The notes: generated by a model from the sequence alone, not told the origin. Numbered from the stretch's first letter, positions 43,819 through 53,520 are shown. The stretch is 64,000 nt of DNA from Lutimonas halocynthiae (GCF_030409835.1 NZ_JAUFQO010000004.1:744001-808000), one strand, 5' to 3'. A program made the numbers and translations.

Positions 43819-44988
43819 ATGAGACTTGCATCCATTGATATTCTTAGAGCCCTTACCATGTTATTGATGATCTGGGTAAATGATTTTTGGTCACTTATTG
43901 ATATCCCCAAATGGTTAACTCACGCTTCAGCTTCTGAAGATTATATGGGTTTCTCAGATGTGATTTTTCCATTATTTCTATTTATTGTTGGGCTGAGCAT
44001 TCCGCTGGCCATACAGCACAGGCTTGATAAAAAAGACAGTAATGCCAAGATTGCCAAACATATTCTGATCAGATCTGTTTCACTTTTAGTCATTGGGTTT
44101 TACTTGGTGAATTATGAAACGGCGCATCAAAGTATGGTTATTTCTAAAAGTGTTTGGTGTCTGCTACTGGCTTCTGCAGTGGTGTTGATTTGGATGAATT
44201 GGAAAAGAAGCCCGGTAGATCAAAAATGGCATAAATACCTCCAGGCTACAGGATATATCATACTGCTCATTCTAGCGGTGATTTATAAAGGCGGTGAAGA
44301 TGGAACGCTTTGGATGACCACACAATGGTGGGGTATTCTAGGTTTAATTGGCTGGGCTTATTTACTCAATGCGCTGGTCTATTTGTATACTAAAGGCAAT
44401 TTATGGCTCATGGTCTTGCTTTGGATTGTTCTCAACGGGCTGGCCGTATTAACCCACAGTAGCATGGCACCAGAACTCAATGGCGCCCTGAAATATTTAT
44501 CGCCTATACTTACCGGAACAATACCCGCCTTTACCACTGCGGGTATCGTGGCTACTTTATTATTCAAAAAACTCAGAAATGGTGATATGAAATGGGTTTA
44601 TGTCACCCTATTGAGCTTAGGTTTTATAAACATCATTTATGGTCTTGCCACAAGACCTATCTGGGGTATTTCAAAAATACAAGGAACCCCTTCATGGTTA
44701 GGTATTTGCACGGGTATCGGGTTTTTATTATTCGCCATACTATACTATATAGCCGATCAGAAAAAAATCACTTCCTGGGCCAGAATTATTGCTCCTGCTG
44801 GTACCGCAACACTTACCTGCTATATGATTCCTTATTTAATCTACCCCTTCTATAATATAACCGGTTTTCACTTTCCGGATGCTCTCAATACAGCCGCTCT
44901 CGGCCTATCACTCTCTTTTGTCTTTGCCTTACTCGTTGTGGTTTTTACGGGCTGGCTAGAGAAAAAAGGTTATAAATTAAAACTCTAA
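43819..44988 (+). CDS. HGSNAT-like membrane acyltransferase (DUF5009 family)
   Basis: A 389-residue polytopic protein with about ten TM helices. The start MRLASIDILRALTMLLMIWVNDFW and the loop DVIFPLFLFIVGLSIPLAI are hallmarks of the family related to heparan-alpha-glucosaminide N-acetyltransferase and DUF5009 proteins, which pass acetyl groups across a membrane to amino sugars. The end GWLEKKGYKLKL is typical as well. The catalytic His equivalent is not obvious to me. A GH20-type hydrolase begins 29 bp downstream, so both may work on N-acetylhexosamine substrates such as peptidoglycan fragments or external glycans. Confidence 0.88.
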   Translation: MRLASIDILRALTMLLMIWVNDFWSLIDIPKWLTHASASEDYMGFSDVIFPLFLFIVGLSIPLAIQHRLDKKDSNAKIAKHILIRSVSLLVIGFYLVNYETAHQSMVISKSVWCLLLASAVVLIWMNWKRSPVDQKWHKYLQATGYIILLILAVIYKGGEDGTLWMTTQWWGILGLIGWAYLLNALVYLYTKGNLWLMVLLWIVLNGLAVLTHSSMAPELNGALKYLSPILTGTIPAFTTAGIVATLLFKKLRNGDMKWVYVTLLSLGFINIIYGLATRPIWGISKIQGTPSWLGICTGIGFLLFAILYYIADQKKITSWARIIAPAGTATLTCYMIPYLIYPFYNITGFHFPDALNTAALGLSLSFVFALLVVVFTGWLEKKGYKLKL

Positions 44989-45017
44989 ACTATTTGAAAA
45001 AATCAAATTCTCATCGG

Positions 45018-46109
45018 ATGAAAAAATTATTATACGCTTTGTTATTACTCGTGTTGTTCAGTATTTCAACTCAGGCCCAAAGTTCGTTTACAGTAAATGG
45101 CTTGTGTATCGCTGCTCCCAGAACCGCTCAATTGGATGAGTTTGTCGCATTCATTGATAATGAAATCGCCCCTGCGGGCATCAATACTTTGATCTTGAGG
45201 GTAGATTTTAATTATGCCTATGCATCAAGGCCTGAGCTCAGCGATAAAAATCCACTCACCAAAGAACAGGTCAAAAAGTTGGTTGCCGTTTGCAAAAAAC
45301 ATGAGATTGACCTTATCCCACAGGTGAACCTTCTGGGGCATCAAAGTTGGGCGAGTACCTTGAATAAACTATTGGCTGTATATCCCGAATTTGATGAAAC
45401 ACCACATGTCAAGATTCCTGAAAAATATGAATGGCCTAACGATGATGGCTTGTATTGTAAAAGTTATTGTCCTTTGCATCCAGGTGTGCATGCAGTTGTT
45501 TTTGATTTGATAGATGAAATCGTCGAGGTATTTGAAGCCGACGCTTTTCACGCTGGCATGGATGAAGTGTTTTATATAGCCGATGAAAAATGCCCTCGTT
45601 GTATGGGAAAAGACCCTGCCCAACTGTTTGCCGGGGAAGTAACGAAGATTAGTGATCATTTAAATAAAAATGAGGCCCAGCTTTGGATATGGGGTGATCG
45701 TTTAATCGACGCCACTACCTCAGGCATTGGCATGTGGGAGGCCAGTATGAACAATACCTGGAGAGCGGTTGATATGATTCCAAAATCAGTCATCATTGCT
45801 GACTGGCACTATGAAAAGGCCCTTCCTACTCCTGCTTATTTTAGCCTTAAAGGATTTGATGTTGTAGCTTGTTCCTGGAGAAAACCTCAGGTAGCAAGAG
45901 ATCAGGTACAGATGATCAATGCACTACAGCAAAACGCTACGCCAGAAATGAAAGAAAACTTATTGGGTGTGATGCATACGGTCTGGTCTTCTGCTGAAAA
46001 CTTTATGGAAGCCTATGCAAAACACAAGGCAACCGATATCGATATTGAAAGTGACGTGGCATGCTTTAAGGCCATGACCTTAGCGGTTAAATCGTTACAA
46101 AAGAACTAA
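45018..46109 (+). CDS. Exported GH20-like glycoside hydrolase
   Basis: A 363-residue protein. I use the ATG at 45018 because it opens directly with a signal peptide (KKLLYALLLLVLFSISTQAQ); a TTG at 44994 would add eight residues. The TIM-barrel pattern includes NTLILRVDFNYAYAS, CKKHEIDLIPQVNLLGHQ, and ADAFHAGMDEVFYI, where Asp182-Glu183 is the GH20 catalytic pair that uses substrate-assisted catalysis on N-acetylhexosaminides. WIWGDRLID and VACSWRKPQ are later barrel strands. It lacks the usual N-terminal GH20b domain and is shorter than hexosaminidases of 500 or more residues. It is co-transcribed with the acyltransferase. Confidence 0.87.
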   Translation: MKKLLYALLLLVLFSISTQAQSSFTVNGLCIAAPRTAQLDEFVAFIDNEIAPAGINTLILRVDFNYAYASRPELSDKNPLTKEQVKKLVAVCKKHEIDLIPQVNLLGHQSWASTLNKLLAVYPEFDETPHVKIPEKYEWPNDDGLYCKSYCPLHPGVHAVVFDLIDEIVEVFEADAFHAGMDEVFYIADEKCPRCMGKDPAQLFAGEVTKISDHLNKNEAQLWIWGDRLIDATTSGIGMWEASMNNTWRAVDMIPKSVIIADWHYEKALPTPAYFSLKGFDVVACSWRKPQVARDQVQMINALQQNATPEMKENLLGVMHTVWSSAENFMEAYAKHKATDIDIESDVACFKAMTLAVKSLQKN

Positions 46110-46155
46110 TACACTCAAAATCTGCAAGAAAGTATGTCATACAAAAGCAGTTCTC

Positions 46156-48390
46156 TTAAGATTTGGCTTTCAAGGGCATATGACTTAATAAATCATGAAC
46201 AAAGGTCAACATGTTTTGAACCTCATCGGTTCGTGCAATGTGCAAATATTTAAAGATCATTAAAGCTTCACCGTTGCTTTCAATATGATGCACTTCGTGA
46301 TCTGCCATAAATTGCAAGAGCTCCTCTGTAAAAAAATCTCGTACTGCATTTTCGTCTTCACCACTTAGAATAAATTTAGAAGAGAAACCAGGGTTTTTTC
46401 TAAAGTTTATATCACGGTTTGCCCCTGACAGTACCCTTACCCTATTAAATATCTTATCAAAAAAACCTTCTTTATCAATGATAAAGCGAGGAATTTCAAC
46501 AGGTAACCTTACTACTTGCACCGTAGTTTGATATATTTCTAAAGCCAGCATTGCTCCTTCATCGAATACGATATCTGCGATTTCCCACTGGGCGTCATTT
46601 TCGGCATCATAACCCTGTAAGGAGTTGCTTTTCATTTCGATTGGACGTGAATCAAAAAAGTGAAAATTTCTAAAATATGACGTGTTCCAATCCACCTCAC
46701 GTTCAAACGACCATCCATTGGCAATGGCCATTTTCTGCAAGCGAATTTGCCTTTTGGTAATTCTCTTTTTTACACGACCCGTTATAATTTTTAGCGCCCT
46801 GTTGTGGCTGGTTGAGGCCACGTGGTTATCTAATCCAACAAGCTTTACATCACCTCCGTTGTTATCATGCATTCGCTTGATTTCAATCAAGTTTTCCATG
46901 ATCGACAAATCTACCAGCCTTGATTGCGATAGATCTATCTGCATACTTGAGCCCAAAGGCACATCAGCTAATAGTTTATCCAGCTGCAAGGCATATAAAA
47001 AATTACTGATTCCTTTTAGTTTTACATCATAGCTGCCATTTTCCAATAGCGTTACTTTTGAGCCTGAGTTGTATATTTTTCTAAAGAATTCTACAAACCC
47101 AACTTTAGCCAAAAGCATATGTAGTAACAAGGTTAATAAAATGCCTCCAATAATACCATACAGCAAGTCAGTGTATAAGGTGATAATTAAAGTGGCCGAT
47201 AAGAATAGCAATTGCTCAACTCCCTGATCATAGGCCCGTTTAAATACTATAGGAGAGGCCAATTTGAATCCTGTAAACACCAGAATAGCGGCTAAGGCAG
47301 CCAAGGGAATACTTTTCAAAACAGGTGATAATAAAAGCACAAAGAGAATTAAATACAGTCCGTGATACAAATTTGACCATTTGGTCTTGGCACCACTATT
47401 TACATTTACGGTACTTCGCACAATTACGTTGATAATAGGCAAGCCTCCTAAGGCTCCTGAAACCATTGTACTCAATCCTACACCGATTAAATCTTTATTC
47501 AAATTTGTAGTTCGCTTGTAGGGATCTAACTGGTCTACCGCCCGGGCGCTTGCCAGTGTCACCACTGTTGCGATGGTAGTTATTGATAATACTGTCATCC
47601 AAAATGGCCAGGTAGCCACCATGGCAAAATCAGGATGCATGATACTATCCATTATATTGTCGGGTATATCAATCAGTAAGTCAGGGCCTACTTCATAATT
47701 CATTCCAAATATCGAAATACTATGGGCGTTAAAAAAATCAAAGGCAAACACAATTGGCAGGGCCAAAATCAAGACCCACATGGCAGCCGGGATCATGCGC
47801 ACAAACTTGTGATTGATCTTTTTATAATAAGTAAGAATCAAAACCCCTACCAGTGAAATAATAAAAACAAACGGATTGGCCCGAGGTAAAAGTCGAACCG
47901 CATCTGCAAGACCACCGATAATGGTGTCCGCATCTGAAGAAGTTCCTAAAGCATAGTGAATTTGTTTGGTGAAAATAATCACCCCTATCGCTGCTAAAAT
48001 TCCTTGTAAAACTGATGAGGGCAACAACCTGGCAAAGCGCCCCAGTTTTAAAAAGCCCATGATAATTTGTATGCCACCGGCAACTACAATGGCTGCTAAT
48101 ACATAATTGATGTTTCCATCCAAAGCCGCCAAACCACCCAGAATAGCAGCAATTAATCCAGCAGCAGGACCATTAATGGTCAGATTTCCTCCACGAAAGA
48201 AAGTAGTAACCACACCACCGATAATGGCAGATAACACGCCTGCAATCGGGGCTACTTCTGAAGCAACGGCTATCCCTAAAGCCAAGGGTAAGGCCACAAG
48301 AGATACACTTATTGCTGCCGATACGTCTTGACGCCAATTCTCTTTAAAACCTTTAAACCCGGTTGCGGGAGTTGGATTGCCTGATATCAT
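46156..48390 (-). CDS. SulP-family anion transporter with STAS domain
   Basis: A 744-residue inner-membrane transporter. Residues about 18-415 contain the SulP core of about 14 TM segments (AISVSLVALPLALGIAVAS, NLTINGPAAGLIAAILG, LPSSVLQGILAAIGVIIF, VVTLASARAVDQLDPYKRTTNLNKDLIGVG, SGALGGLPIINVIVRSTVNVNSGAKTKWSNLYHG). Residues about 425-540 form a STAS domain with IDLSQSRLVDLSIMENL. About 190 extra residues follow (WEIADIVFDEGAMLALEIYQTTV, FMADHEVHHIESNGEALMIF), longer than in typical SulP. SulP proteins move sulfate, bicarbonate or other anions; the Asn/Gly-rich core does not tell which. Bicarbonate would suit a class IIIb cyclase elsewhere, but that is speculation. Confidence 0.92.
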   Translation of the reverse strand: MISGNPTPATGFKGFKENWRQDVSAAISVSLVALPLALGIAVASEVAPIAGVLSAIIGGVVTTFFRGGNLTINGPAAGLIAAILGGLAALDGNINYVLAAIVVAGGIQIIMGFLKLGRFARLLPSSVLQGILAAIGVIIFTKQIHYALGTSSDADTIIGGLADAVRLLPRANPFVFIISLVGVLILTYYKKINHKFVRMIPAAMWVLILALPIVFAFDFFNAHSISIFGMNYEVGPDLLIDIPDNIMDSIMHPDFAMVATWPFWMTVLSITTIATVVTLASARAVDQLDPYKRTTNLNKDLIGVGLSTMVSGALGGLPIINVIVRSTVNVNSGAKTKWSNLYHGLYLILFVLLLSPVLKSIPLAALAAILVFTGFKLASPIVFKRAYDQGVEQLLFLSATLIITLYTDLLYGIIGGILLTLLLHMLLAKVGFVEFFRKIYNSGSKVTLLENGSYDVKLKGISNFLYALQLDKLLADVPLGSSMQIDLSQSRLVDLSIMENLIEIKRMHDNNGGDVKLVGLDNHVASTSHNRALKIITGRVKKRITKRQIRLQKMAIANGWSFEREVDWNTSYFRNFHFFDSRPIEMKSNSLQGYDAENDAQWEIADIVFDEGAMLALEIYQTTVQVVRLPVEIPRFIIDKEGFFDKIFNRVRVLSGANRDINFRKNPGFSSKFILSGEDENAVRDFFTEELLQFMADHEVHHIESNGEALMIFKYLHIARTDEVQNMLTFVHDLLSHMPLKAKS

Positions 48391-48534
48391 TGATTTGTTT
48401 AAGTTTGGAATATACTCCTAATTCATTAGATCACATAGAAATTCTATGCTTCGGGTGAAAAGATAAAAAAAATAGGGGAATATAAATTTATTATAACTGG
48501 AATTGAATTATCAATAAACCATCGCAGACAACAT

Positions 48535-49476
48535 TCAATCTTTATATAATGTTTCCTTAATCTGTCTCCAGGTGACCAACTTGATGTTTTCTTCTTTGAG
48601 AAGCTTAGCACAGGCCTCTGAAGTAAAATAGTCATAGTCTTTTTGTCTCCAGGCATTACCCCATTCAGGATGATCGATGGTCATTGCTTTTAACTCTTCA
48701 TTGTCATAAGCTGTATGGATCAAAAAAGTTGAAATCCCAGGTTTGAGGTTTTTGATGGCATTGTTATAATAGGCAACGGTTCCTTTTTCGTATTCTTCTG
48801 GCATAATGGTCAGAATACTTTCGAGAACAACCTTAACTTCATACTTTTTAAGTAACTCCTCAGGAAAAGCCTTGTTCACCATCACAGGTATTTTATACTC
48901 CTGCCCCATTTTTAAATAAGCCTCTATCAACTCTTGGGTTTGCATGAGACAACCCATATGACTGTCTAAATGAGTAGGTACCAATCCCATGGCATAAGCC
49001 CTGTCTATTTGAGCTCTTAATTCAGCTTCCACTTCCTTAATATTGACCTCTGACCTGCAACCTTCATGAAAATACCCATGTTCATTAATTAAAGTGGGTA
49101 CTTTATCGATTGAACTCACAGGGCCCCATTTATAGTGTTTCCATTCAGAAGACAAAACCAGGTGCAAGCCAAAATCATGTGTATCAGGATGGGCTTTAGC
49201 ATAATTGGCTACTTCTAAGACCCAAGGTGTGGGCATCATCACACTGGCGGAATTTACGGATCCATTTTCAATGGCCTTAATTGATGCGGCGTTTTCAGAA
49301 TGTGCTACACCCAAATCATCTGCGTGAATGATCAGTAATTTAGCATCGGCAGCATAACCCAATTTAGTGGCCACATTCTCCTGAGCCTGGGCCCATACTG
49401 CTGAAAAAATAAAAACAAGCAGAGACGCTACAACTCTCATTTGTTTTAGGTTTAAAAATGTTTTATTCGTTTTCAT
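48535..49476 (-). CDS. Exported ChbG/YdjC-like carbohydrate deacetylase
   Basis: A 313-residue protein with a signal peptide (VVASLLVFIFSAVWAQAQ, residues 15-32; an ATG at codon 13 is a possible alternative start). The YdjC/ChbG fold is shown by LLIIHADDLGVAHSEN (metal-binding Asp53/Asp54), FGLHLVLSSEW and THLDSHMGCL (His ligands), plus FLIHTAYDNEEL. ChbG removes acetyl groups from N-acetylglucosamine oligosaccharides; exported Bacteroidota members are common but their glycans vary. The gene starts 144 bp from SulP on the same strand, so a shared transcript is possible. Its nearness to a GH20 and an HGSNAT-like gene suggests amino-sugar turnover. Confidence 0.88.
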   Translation of the reverse strand: MKTNKTFLNLKQMRVVASLLVFIFSAVWAQAQENVATKLGYAADAKLLIIHADDLGVAHSENAASIKAIENGSVNSASVMMPTPWVLEVANYAKAHPDTHDFGLHLVLSSEWKHYKWGPVSSIDKVPTLINEHGYFHEGCRSEVNIKEVEAELRAQIDRAYAMGLVPTHLDSHMGCLMQTQELIEAYLKMGQEYKIPVMVNKAFPEELLKKYEVKVVLESILTIMPEEYEKGTVAYYNNAIKNLKPGISTFLIHTAYDNEELKAMTIDHPEWGNAWRQKDYDYFTSEACAKLLKEENIKLVTWRQIKETLYKD

Positions 49477-49705
49477 GTTGGTTTGGTTAAAACTATGGGC
49501 TCCCCTAAATTCAAAGATTGTTTAAAAAGTTCCCTAATGTGATTGATGTTTAAATATACATTAAAATTAAACACTCAGAAAAAATATAGGTTTTGATAAA
49601 AAATTGATGCGCTTCGGATAAAAAATAAGCAGCTTCGTCCAGTGTTATTTTATTTCGGCTTAAATAAATTGTATTTTAAGGCACTTAACCCCTAATCAAT
49701 AAACC

Positions 49706-50587
49706 ATGAAAAACATACTTATCACCGGATGCAGTACCGGTTTCGGATTTTTAGCAGCAAAACACTTCTCAGACAAAAATTATAATGTCTTTGCCAGCAT
49801 GAGAAACGCCAATGGAAAGAATGCTTCGGCAGCCGAGGAATTAAAAAAACACGGTGCTACGAACCAGAACAACATTCAGGTCATTGAATTAGATGTCACT
49901 TCAGATGAAAGCGTTCAAAATGCTGTTTCAGGACTACCTGCAATGGATGTGCTTATCAACAATGCAGGCCTTGGCTATGGAGGCCCGTTAGAAGCCTTTA
50001 GCTCTGCACAGGTCCTGGAACAATTAGACGTAAATATCGTAGGAACCGTTAGGGTAGCCAAAGCGGTACTTCCAGGTATGAGAAAACAGAAATCAGGCCT
50101 GATCATCCAACTCAGCTCTATAGCCGGAAGAGGAGCTTTTCCTGGATTCAGCGTGTATCATGCCAGCAAATGGGGTCTCGAAGGCCTAAGTGAAGCAATG
50201 CGCTATGAGCTGGCACCGCTTGGTATAGACGTAGTAATGGTAGAACCAGGCCCATTTGCAACCAACTTTTTTGGTAATGTCGTGCCACCTTCAGACGAAG
50301 AAATTGGTACAGCCTATCAGCATGTGAACGATTTTCTCGAAGGTTTTGGTCAGCAGGTAGAAGGTGCTTTTGAAAACGCTGATGCCCCTACAGACCCAAT
50401 GCATGTTGTCAATATTTTTGACAAACTCATTGAAACCCCTCCCGGTCAAAGACCGCTAAGAACCATTGCCGGACTTGACTTTGGTTTTCAAGCCTTGAAC
50501 GATGCCGTAGAGCCCTTGAGAAAAGCCTCGCTTGCTTCAATGGGTATTGAAGCGCTAGATGGGCCATCAGTTTCTGTTGAATCTTAA
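49706..50587 (+). CDS. Short-chain dehydrogenase/reductase
   Basis: A 293-residue classical SDR. NAD(P) motif TGCSTGFG near 8-15, strand end FASMRN with Arg suggesting NADPH, NNAG in DVLINNAGLGYGG, catalytic Ser in IIQLSSIAG, and Tyr151/Lys155 in YHASK. PGPFATNFF follows, a normal cofactor loop. The C-terminal 60 residues (DPMHVVNIFDKLIETPPGQRPLRTIAG) are typical of the larger SDRs related to retinol dehydrogenase-like and ketoreductase-like enzymes. The substrate is not predictable. The gene is monocistronic with its own hairpin terminator. Confidence 0.92.
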   Translation: MKNILITGCSTGFGFLAAKHFSDKNYNVFASMRNANGKNASAAEELKKHGATNQNNIQVIELDVTSDESVQNAVSGLPAMDVLINNAGLGYGGPLEAFSSAQVLEQLDVNIVGTVRVAKAVLPGMRKQKSGLIIQLSSIAGRGAFPGFSVYHASKWGLEGLSEAMRYELAPLGIDVVMVEPGPFATNFFGNVVPPSDEEIGTAYQHVNDFLEGFGQQVEGAFENADAPTDPMHVVNIFDKLIETPPGQRPLRTIAGLDFGFQALNDAVEPLRKASLASMGIEALDGPSVSVES

Positions 50588-50608
50588 TTAGAATCCAGTA
50601 TTTTAAAA

Positions 50609-50651
50609 AATTCCTGTACAAATCAAATTGTTTTTGATCTGCACAGGAGTT
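50609..50651 (+). terminator. Terminator hairpin after the SDR gene
   Basis: Arms 50609-50627 and 50633-50651 pair over 19 positions with one wobble and two mismatches around a 5-base loop; T-rich sequence follows. It begins 22 bp after the stop codon. Confidence 0.7.
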
Positions 50652-50719
50652 TTAATGTAATGACATTTTAAAACCGTAAAAAAGAACGAAAATTCAATCT
50701 AATTAACCTCATCTAAGAT

Positions 50720-51475
50720 CTAAAAGATCTTGTTTACAGATTTGGCTATTTTAGTCCATTCCTCATCAGTAGTTGACTCGACAAGATCAAAATGAAGCTT
50801 AACGATACCATCAAAAAATTGTTCTCTTGCATCATCTATAGCAGCTAATGCCTCATTCAATTCTTCTTCGTTAGCATCCTTTTCTCCAAATTCCTCCAAT
50901 TCTCTTATGGTTCTGTTCATATTAGCATCCACATAATTCTTCATATCGCTTTTAAACGTATCAAGGGTTGCCAAAATTTTCGCCTTATGGTCAGCATCGC
51001 TTATTTCTTTTTCAACAGTACTTTGCAGTTTAGCAAAATTCTTCTCAAATTCTTTGTAAGCTTTTTCCTGTTTCTTTATCTCTTTTTTGTCAAATTCCTC
51101 CAGTGATTTTGCAATGATCAACTCCCATTCTTCATCACTAAGCATCTCTAAAGTTTTCACTCTATTTTGGACCCCAGTTGTTTGAACACCTTTCCAGGCA
51201 AGATTTGCGTCATCAAGAATCTCTTGAATATCCTTTGAAGAAGCATTCCTGTCAAGGTTCAATTTCTTCATCTTCTTTTTAGACTTATTCAAATCTTTCT
51301 GAACCTTTTTAAATTCCTTCTCATAAGGTTTAAAAGAACTGATGACTTCTTTTTGTCTTTCTTTATCATCAATATTAGTCTTGACCTCCTTTGGGAAATC
51401 TTCAATGACAAATGCTGATATATTTCCTCCTCCTAATAACATTCCGATTAACAAACTGAGTGAAGCAACTAGCAT
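50720..51475 (-). CDS. Exported coiled-coil protein, unknown
   Basis: A 251-residue protein starting with a hydrophobic segment (LVASLSLLIGMLLGGGNISAF) that could be a signal peptide or anchor. The remainder is highly charged and helical (KEFKKVQKDLNKSKKKMKKLNLDR, KKEIKKQEKAYKEFEKNFAKLQSTVEKEI), with two similar short segments, LSDEEWELIIAKS and TTDEEWTKIAKSV, that may be a duplicated helical motif. I do not recognise a family. It is monocistronic, between the SDR and an exported alpha-beta protein. Confidence 0.72.
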   Translation of the reverse strand: MLVASLSLLIGMLLGGGNISAFVIEDFPKEVKTNIDDKERQKEVISSFKPYEKEFKKVQKDLNKSKKKMKKLNLDRNASSKDIQEILDDANLAWKGVQTTGVQNRVKTLEMLSDEEWELIIAKSLEEFDKKEIKKQEKAYKEFEKNFAKLQSTVEKEISDADHKAKILATLDTFKSDMKNYVDANMNRTIRELEEFGEKDANEEELNEALAAIDDAREQFFDGIVKLHFDLVESTTDEEWTKIAKSVNKIF

Positions 51476-51524
51476 AATTTTAAAAGTTTTTATGATTTAT
51501 TTTGGGTAATATAGGCAATAAAAA

Positions 51525-51558
51525 TGTGGAAACAATAAAATGAATTATTGTTTCCACA
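51525..51558 (-). terminator. Rho-independent terminator
   Basis: Perfect 14-bp arms (TGTGGAAACAATAA and its complement) around a 6-base loop; on the minus strand a run of five T follows. It lies 62 bp past the stop of the 51621-52391 gene. Confidence 0.85.
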
Positions 51559-51620
51559 GAAATATTATTTAAAAAAATATTAGGTATATAATAGATTATC
51601 AGGACTCTAAATATAATAGA

Positions 51621-52391
51621 TCACTTCAAGGTCATTACCCTTTCATAAATAATTCTTCTCTCAAAACCATTAGGTGTTAATTCATCCATCTTAGTCTTAT
51701 CAGCCACTTCATCCCATGCTGCTGCATTTGGAGAGTTAGCGCTAGTTTCTGTCCAACGTAAATAATCAAGGGCGTCGTTTAATTTGTTAAAGCCATCAAC
51801 TGTAAAAACTGAAAATCGATCTAGGTTTCCTACTGGATAGATCACTGATGATATACCCCAATAGGTCATGCCATTCAAAATATTATCGATACTGGCTTCA
51901 TGCAGTGGTTTCCAAAGCGATTTGTTTTCTTGAATAAAGGCTGCTAGGTCAGTAGGCTTCGCATAATTGACCAGCGCGTATTTATAGCTACCATCAATAT
52001 GGTCTTCAGCTTGTATATAATAATCAAAGGTAGTTGTGGTGAATGAACTTGTTTCAATATCCTCAGGTTTTACATCACCTATGGCGTCCATATTATCAGT
52101 CCATACTTTATTGAGGTCCATTTGGTCAAGGTTCTCAAAAGTGTTTACAAACACATAATTTGGCGAAGTATCTGAAGAACTGGTGATCCCTACTTTTTTC
52201 CATAATGTCCAGGATGTCATTTGTCCTTTTTTAATAGCCGAAGCGGCTACTTTAGACCAATGTTTTGTTTCACGTTCTATAAATTTCTCTTCCTGATCAG
52301 CAGGTACGTGTCGGTATTGTAAATAACTTATTTGCCCGATCATTGATCCGGTCATAAGCACAAGTACTAAAAATAAAAATAGTTTTTTCAT
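51621..52391 (-). CDS. Exported NIPSNAP-like alpha-beta protein
   Basis: I start at the ATG at 52391 (256 residues) because it opens with a signal peptide, KKLFLFLVLVLMTGSMIGQ; an upstream ATG at 52463 would add 24 basic residues in front. The mature protein has SYLQYRHVPADQEEKFIERETKHWSKVAASAIKKGQMTSWTLWKKV, then a second half beginning KYALVNYAKPTDLAAFIQENKSLWKPLHEASIDNILNGMTYWGISS. The two halves look like repeated ferredoxin-like domains, as in NIPSNAP-type or other dimeric alpha-beta barrel proteins. No active-site residues are known. It has its own terminator. Confidence 0.78.
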   Translation of the reverse strand: MKKLFLFLVLVLMTGSMIGQISYLQYRHVPADQEEKFIERETKHWSKVAASAIKKGQMTSWTLWKKVGITSSSDTSPNYVFVNTFENLDQMDLNKVWTDNMDAIGDVKPEDIETSSFTTTTFDYYIQAEDHIDGSYKYALVNYAKPTDLAAFIQENKSLWKPLHEASIDNILNGMTYWGISSVIYPVGNLDRFSVFTVDGFNKLNDALDYLRWTETSANSPNAAAWDEVADKTKMDELTPNGFERRIIYERVMTLK

Positions 52392-52515
52392 GGTAAAAGG
52401 GTTGATTTGATAAATAATTCTCTTAAAGTTACGGAATTTTTTACAGATTATTCTGAAAGACAATAGTTTGACTTTTAATACAGCAGAAAAGAAGCTTAAA
52501 ATCTAATAAAAATCC

Positions 52516-53520
52516 CTAAAAATGACTTGACTCTAAATAGTGCTCCTTGATCAGGTCTTTTCCAAAATCACCCATAAAATCACGCCACACGGTATGGATA
52601 TGGTTTGCCCCACCGAGGGTGTTATCAAACTCAATTAAAAAAGATTTTCCCTGGATACGGTAATAATGGCCTTGACCCAGCGCAGTAGCTCCTGCCCATC
52701 CAAACCTGATCTCATCTAAATTCTCCTCTTCTAATTGCTTCATCCGTCTCTTCGCTATATCTTCTGGCATGGTAGCGAGGTATTCCTCTATAAGACTAAT
52801 CAATACTATTTTTTGGTCTTCGTTTAGGGATGACATTTTGATGCCTACTGGCTGAAGTGGTCCTACTTCTGTGGCATTAGAGGTTACTATTTCAATATAA
52901 GATCTGTCGCTAAAAATAGCCATTAGCCTTTGGGAGGAGTCCATTGAATTGATGAGCTGAAGCCCCATATCATCTTCTTCTGCCAGAGTACGCTCCCCTT
53001 TTCTTTTCCCTCTTGGTATCACAGCTGGGCTTGCCCCCATAAATCTGGGTGTCATGCTCACTTCTTTATCAGTTATGGTGAAATTCAAGGAAATATGATG
53101 CCCTTCAAACGACCAGGCCCAAAGCTGGTCTTTTAATGGGTCGCCATAGATGGCTATAAAATATTTTTCAGCGTCTCTGAATTCGCTATCTCCACCTAAA
53201 TCAACCAAGACATTTTCAAGATCCATAATCCTGAGTATTTTCTTAAACCCTGCCTCACTTAATTGATCTTGCAACATGATAAAGAACAATTCTTTTTGTC
53301 TTCGTTCTAAATCTTTCAGTAGTATTCCTTTTCGGGGCCACATCGCCCCGGGTAAAAAATGCCAGAATTCACGTGAGAGGTGATTAAATTCCAGTTGTGT
53401 TTTCTCCAGTTGCTTTTCGTCTAAAGAAGATAGAAACTTTTCGACCGGACTGGTTTTTACGTATTGAAAAGCCATAAACCCCAGCATGAAAATAAGAACT
53501 AAGCCGTATGTTTTTTTCAT
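52516..53520 (-). CDS. DUF3500-domain protein, exported
   Basis: A 334-residue protein with an N-terminal signal anchor (GLVLIFMLGFMAFQYV). The rest matches DUF3500: HLSREFWHFLPGAMWPRKGILLKDLERRQKELFFIMLQDQLSEAGFKKIL, YFIAIYGDPLKDQLWAWSFEGHHISLNFTI, FMGASPAVI and RIQGKSFLIEFDNTLGGANHIHTVWRDFMGDFG near the end. DUF3500 proteins are widespread in Bacteroidota and Planctomycetes; the conserved GHHxSLN and NHIHTVWRDxxxDFG His/Asp residues suggest a metal site, but no activity is established. It sits on the minus strand upstream of the NIPSNAP-like gene with about 125 bp between, so co-transcription is uncertain. Confidence 0.9.
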   Translation of the reverse strand: MKKTYGLVLIFMLGFMAFQYVKTSPVEKFLSSLDEKQLEKTQLEFNHLSREFWHFLPGAMWPRKGILLKDLERRQKELFFIMLQDQLSEAGFKKILRIMDLENVLVDLGGDSEFRDAEKYFIAIYGDPLKDQLWAWSFEGHHISLNFTITDKEVSMTPRFMGASPAVIPRGKRKGERTLAEEDDMGLQLINSMDSSQRLMAIFSDRSYIEIVTSNATEVGPLQPVGIKMSSLNEDQKIVLISLIEEYLATMPEDIAKRRMKQLEEENLDEIRFGWAGATALGQGHYYRIQGKSFLIEFDNTLGGANHIHTVWRDFMGDFGKDLIKEHYLESSHF

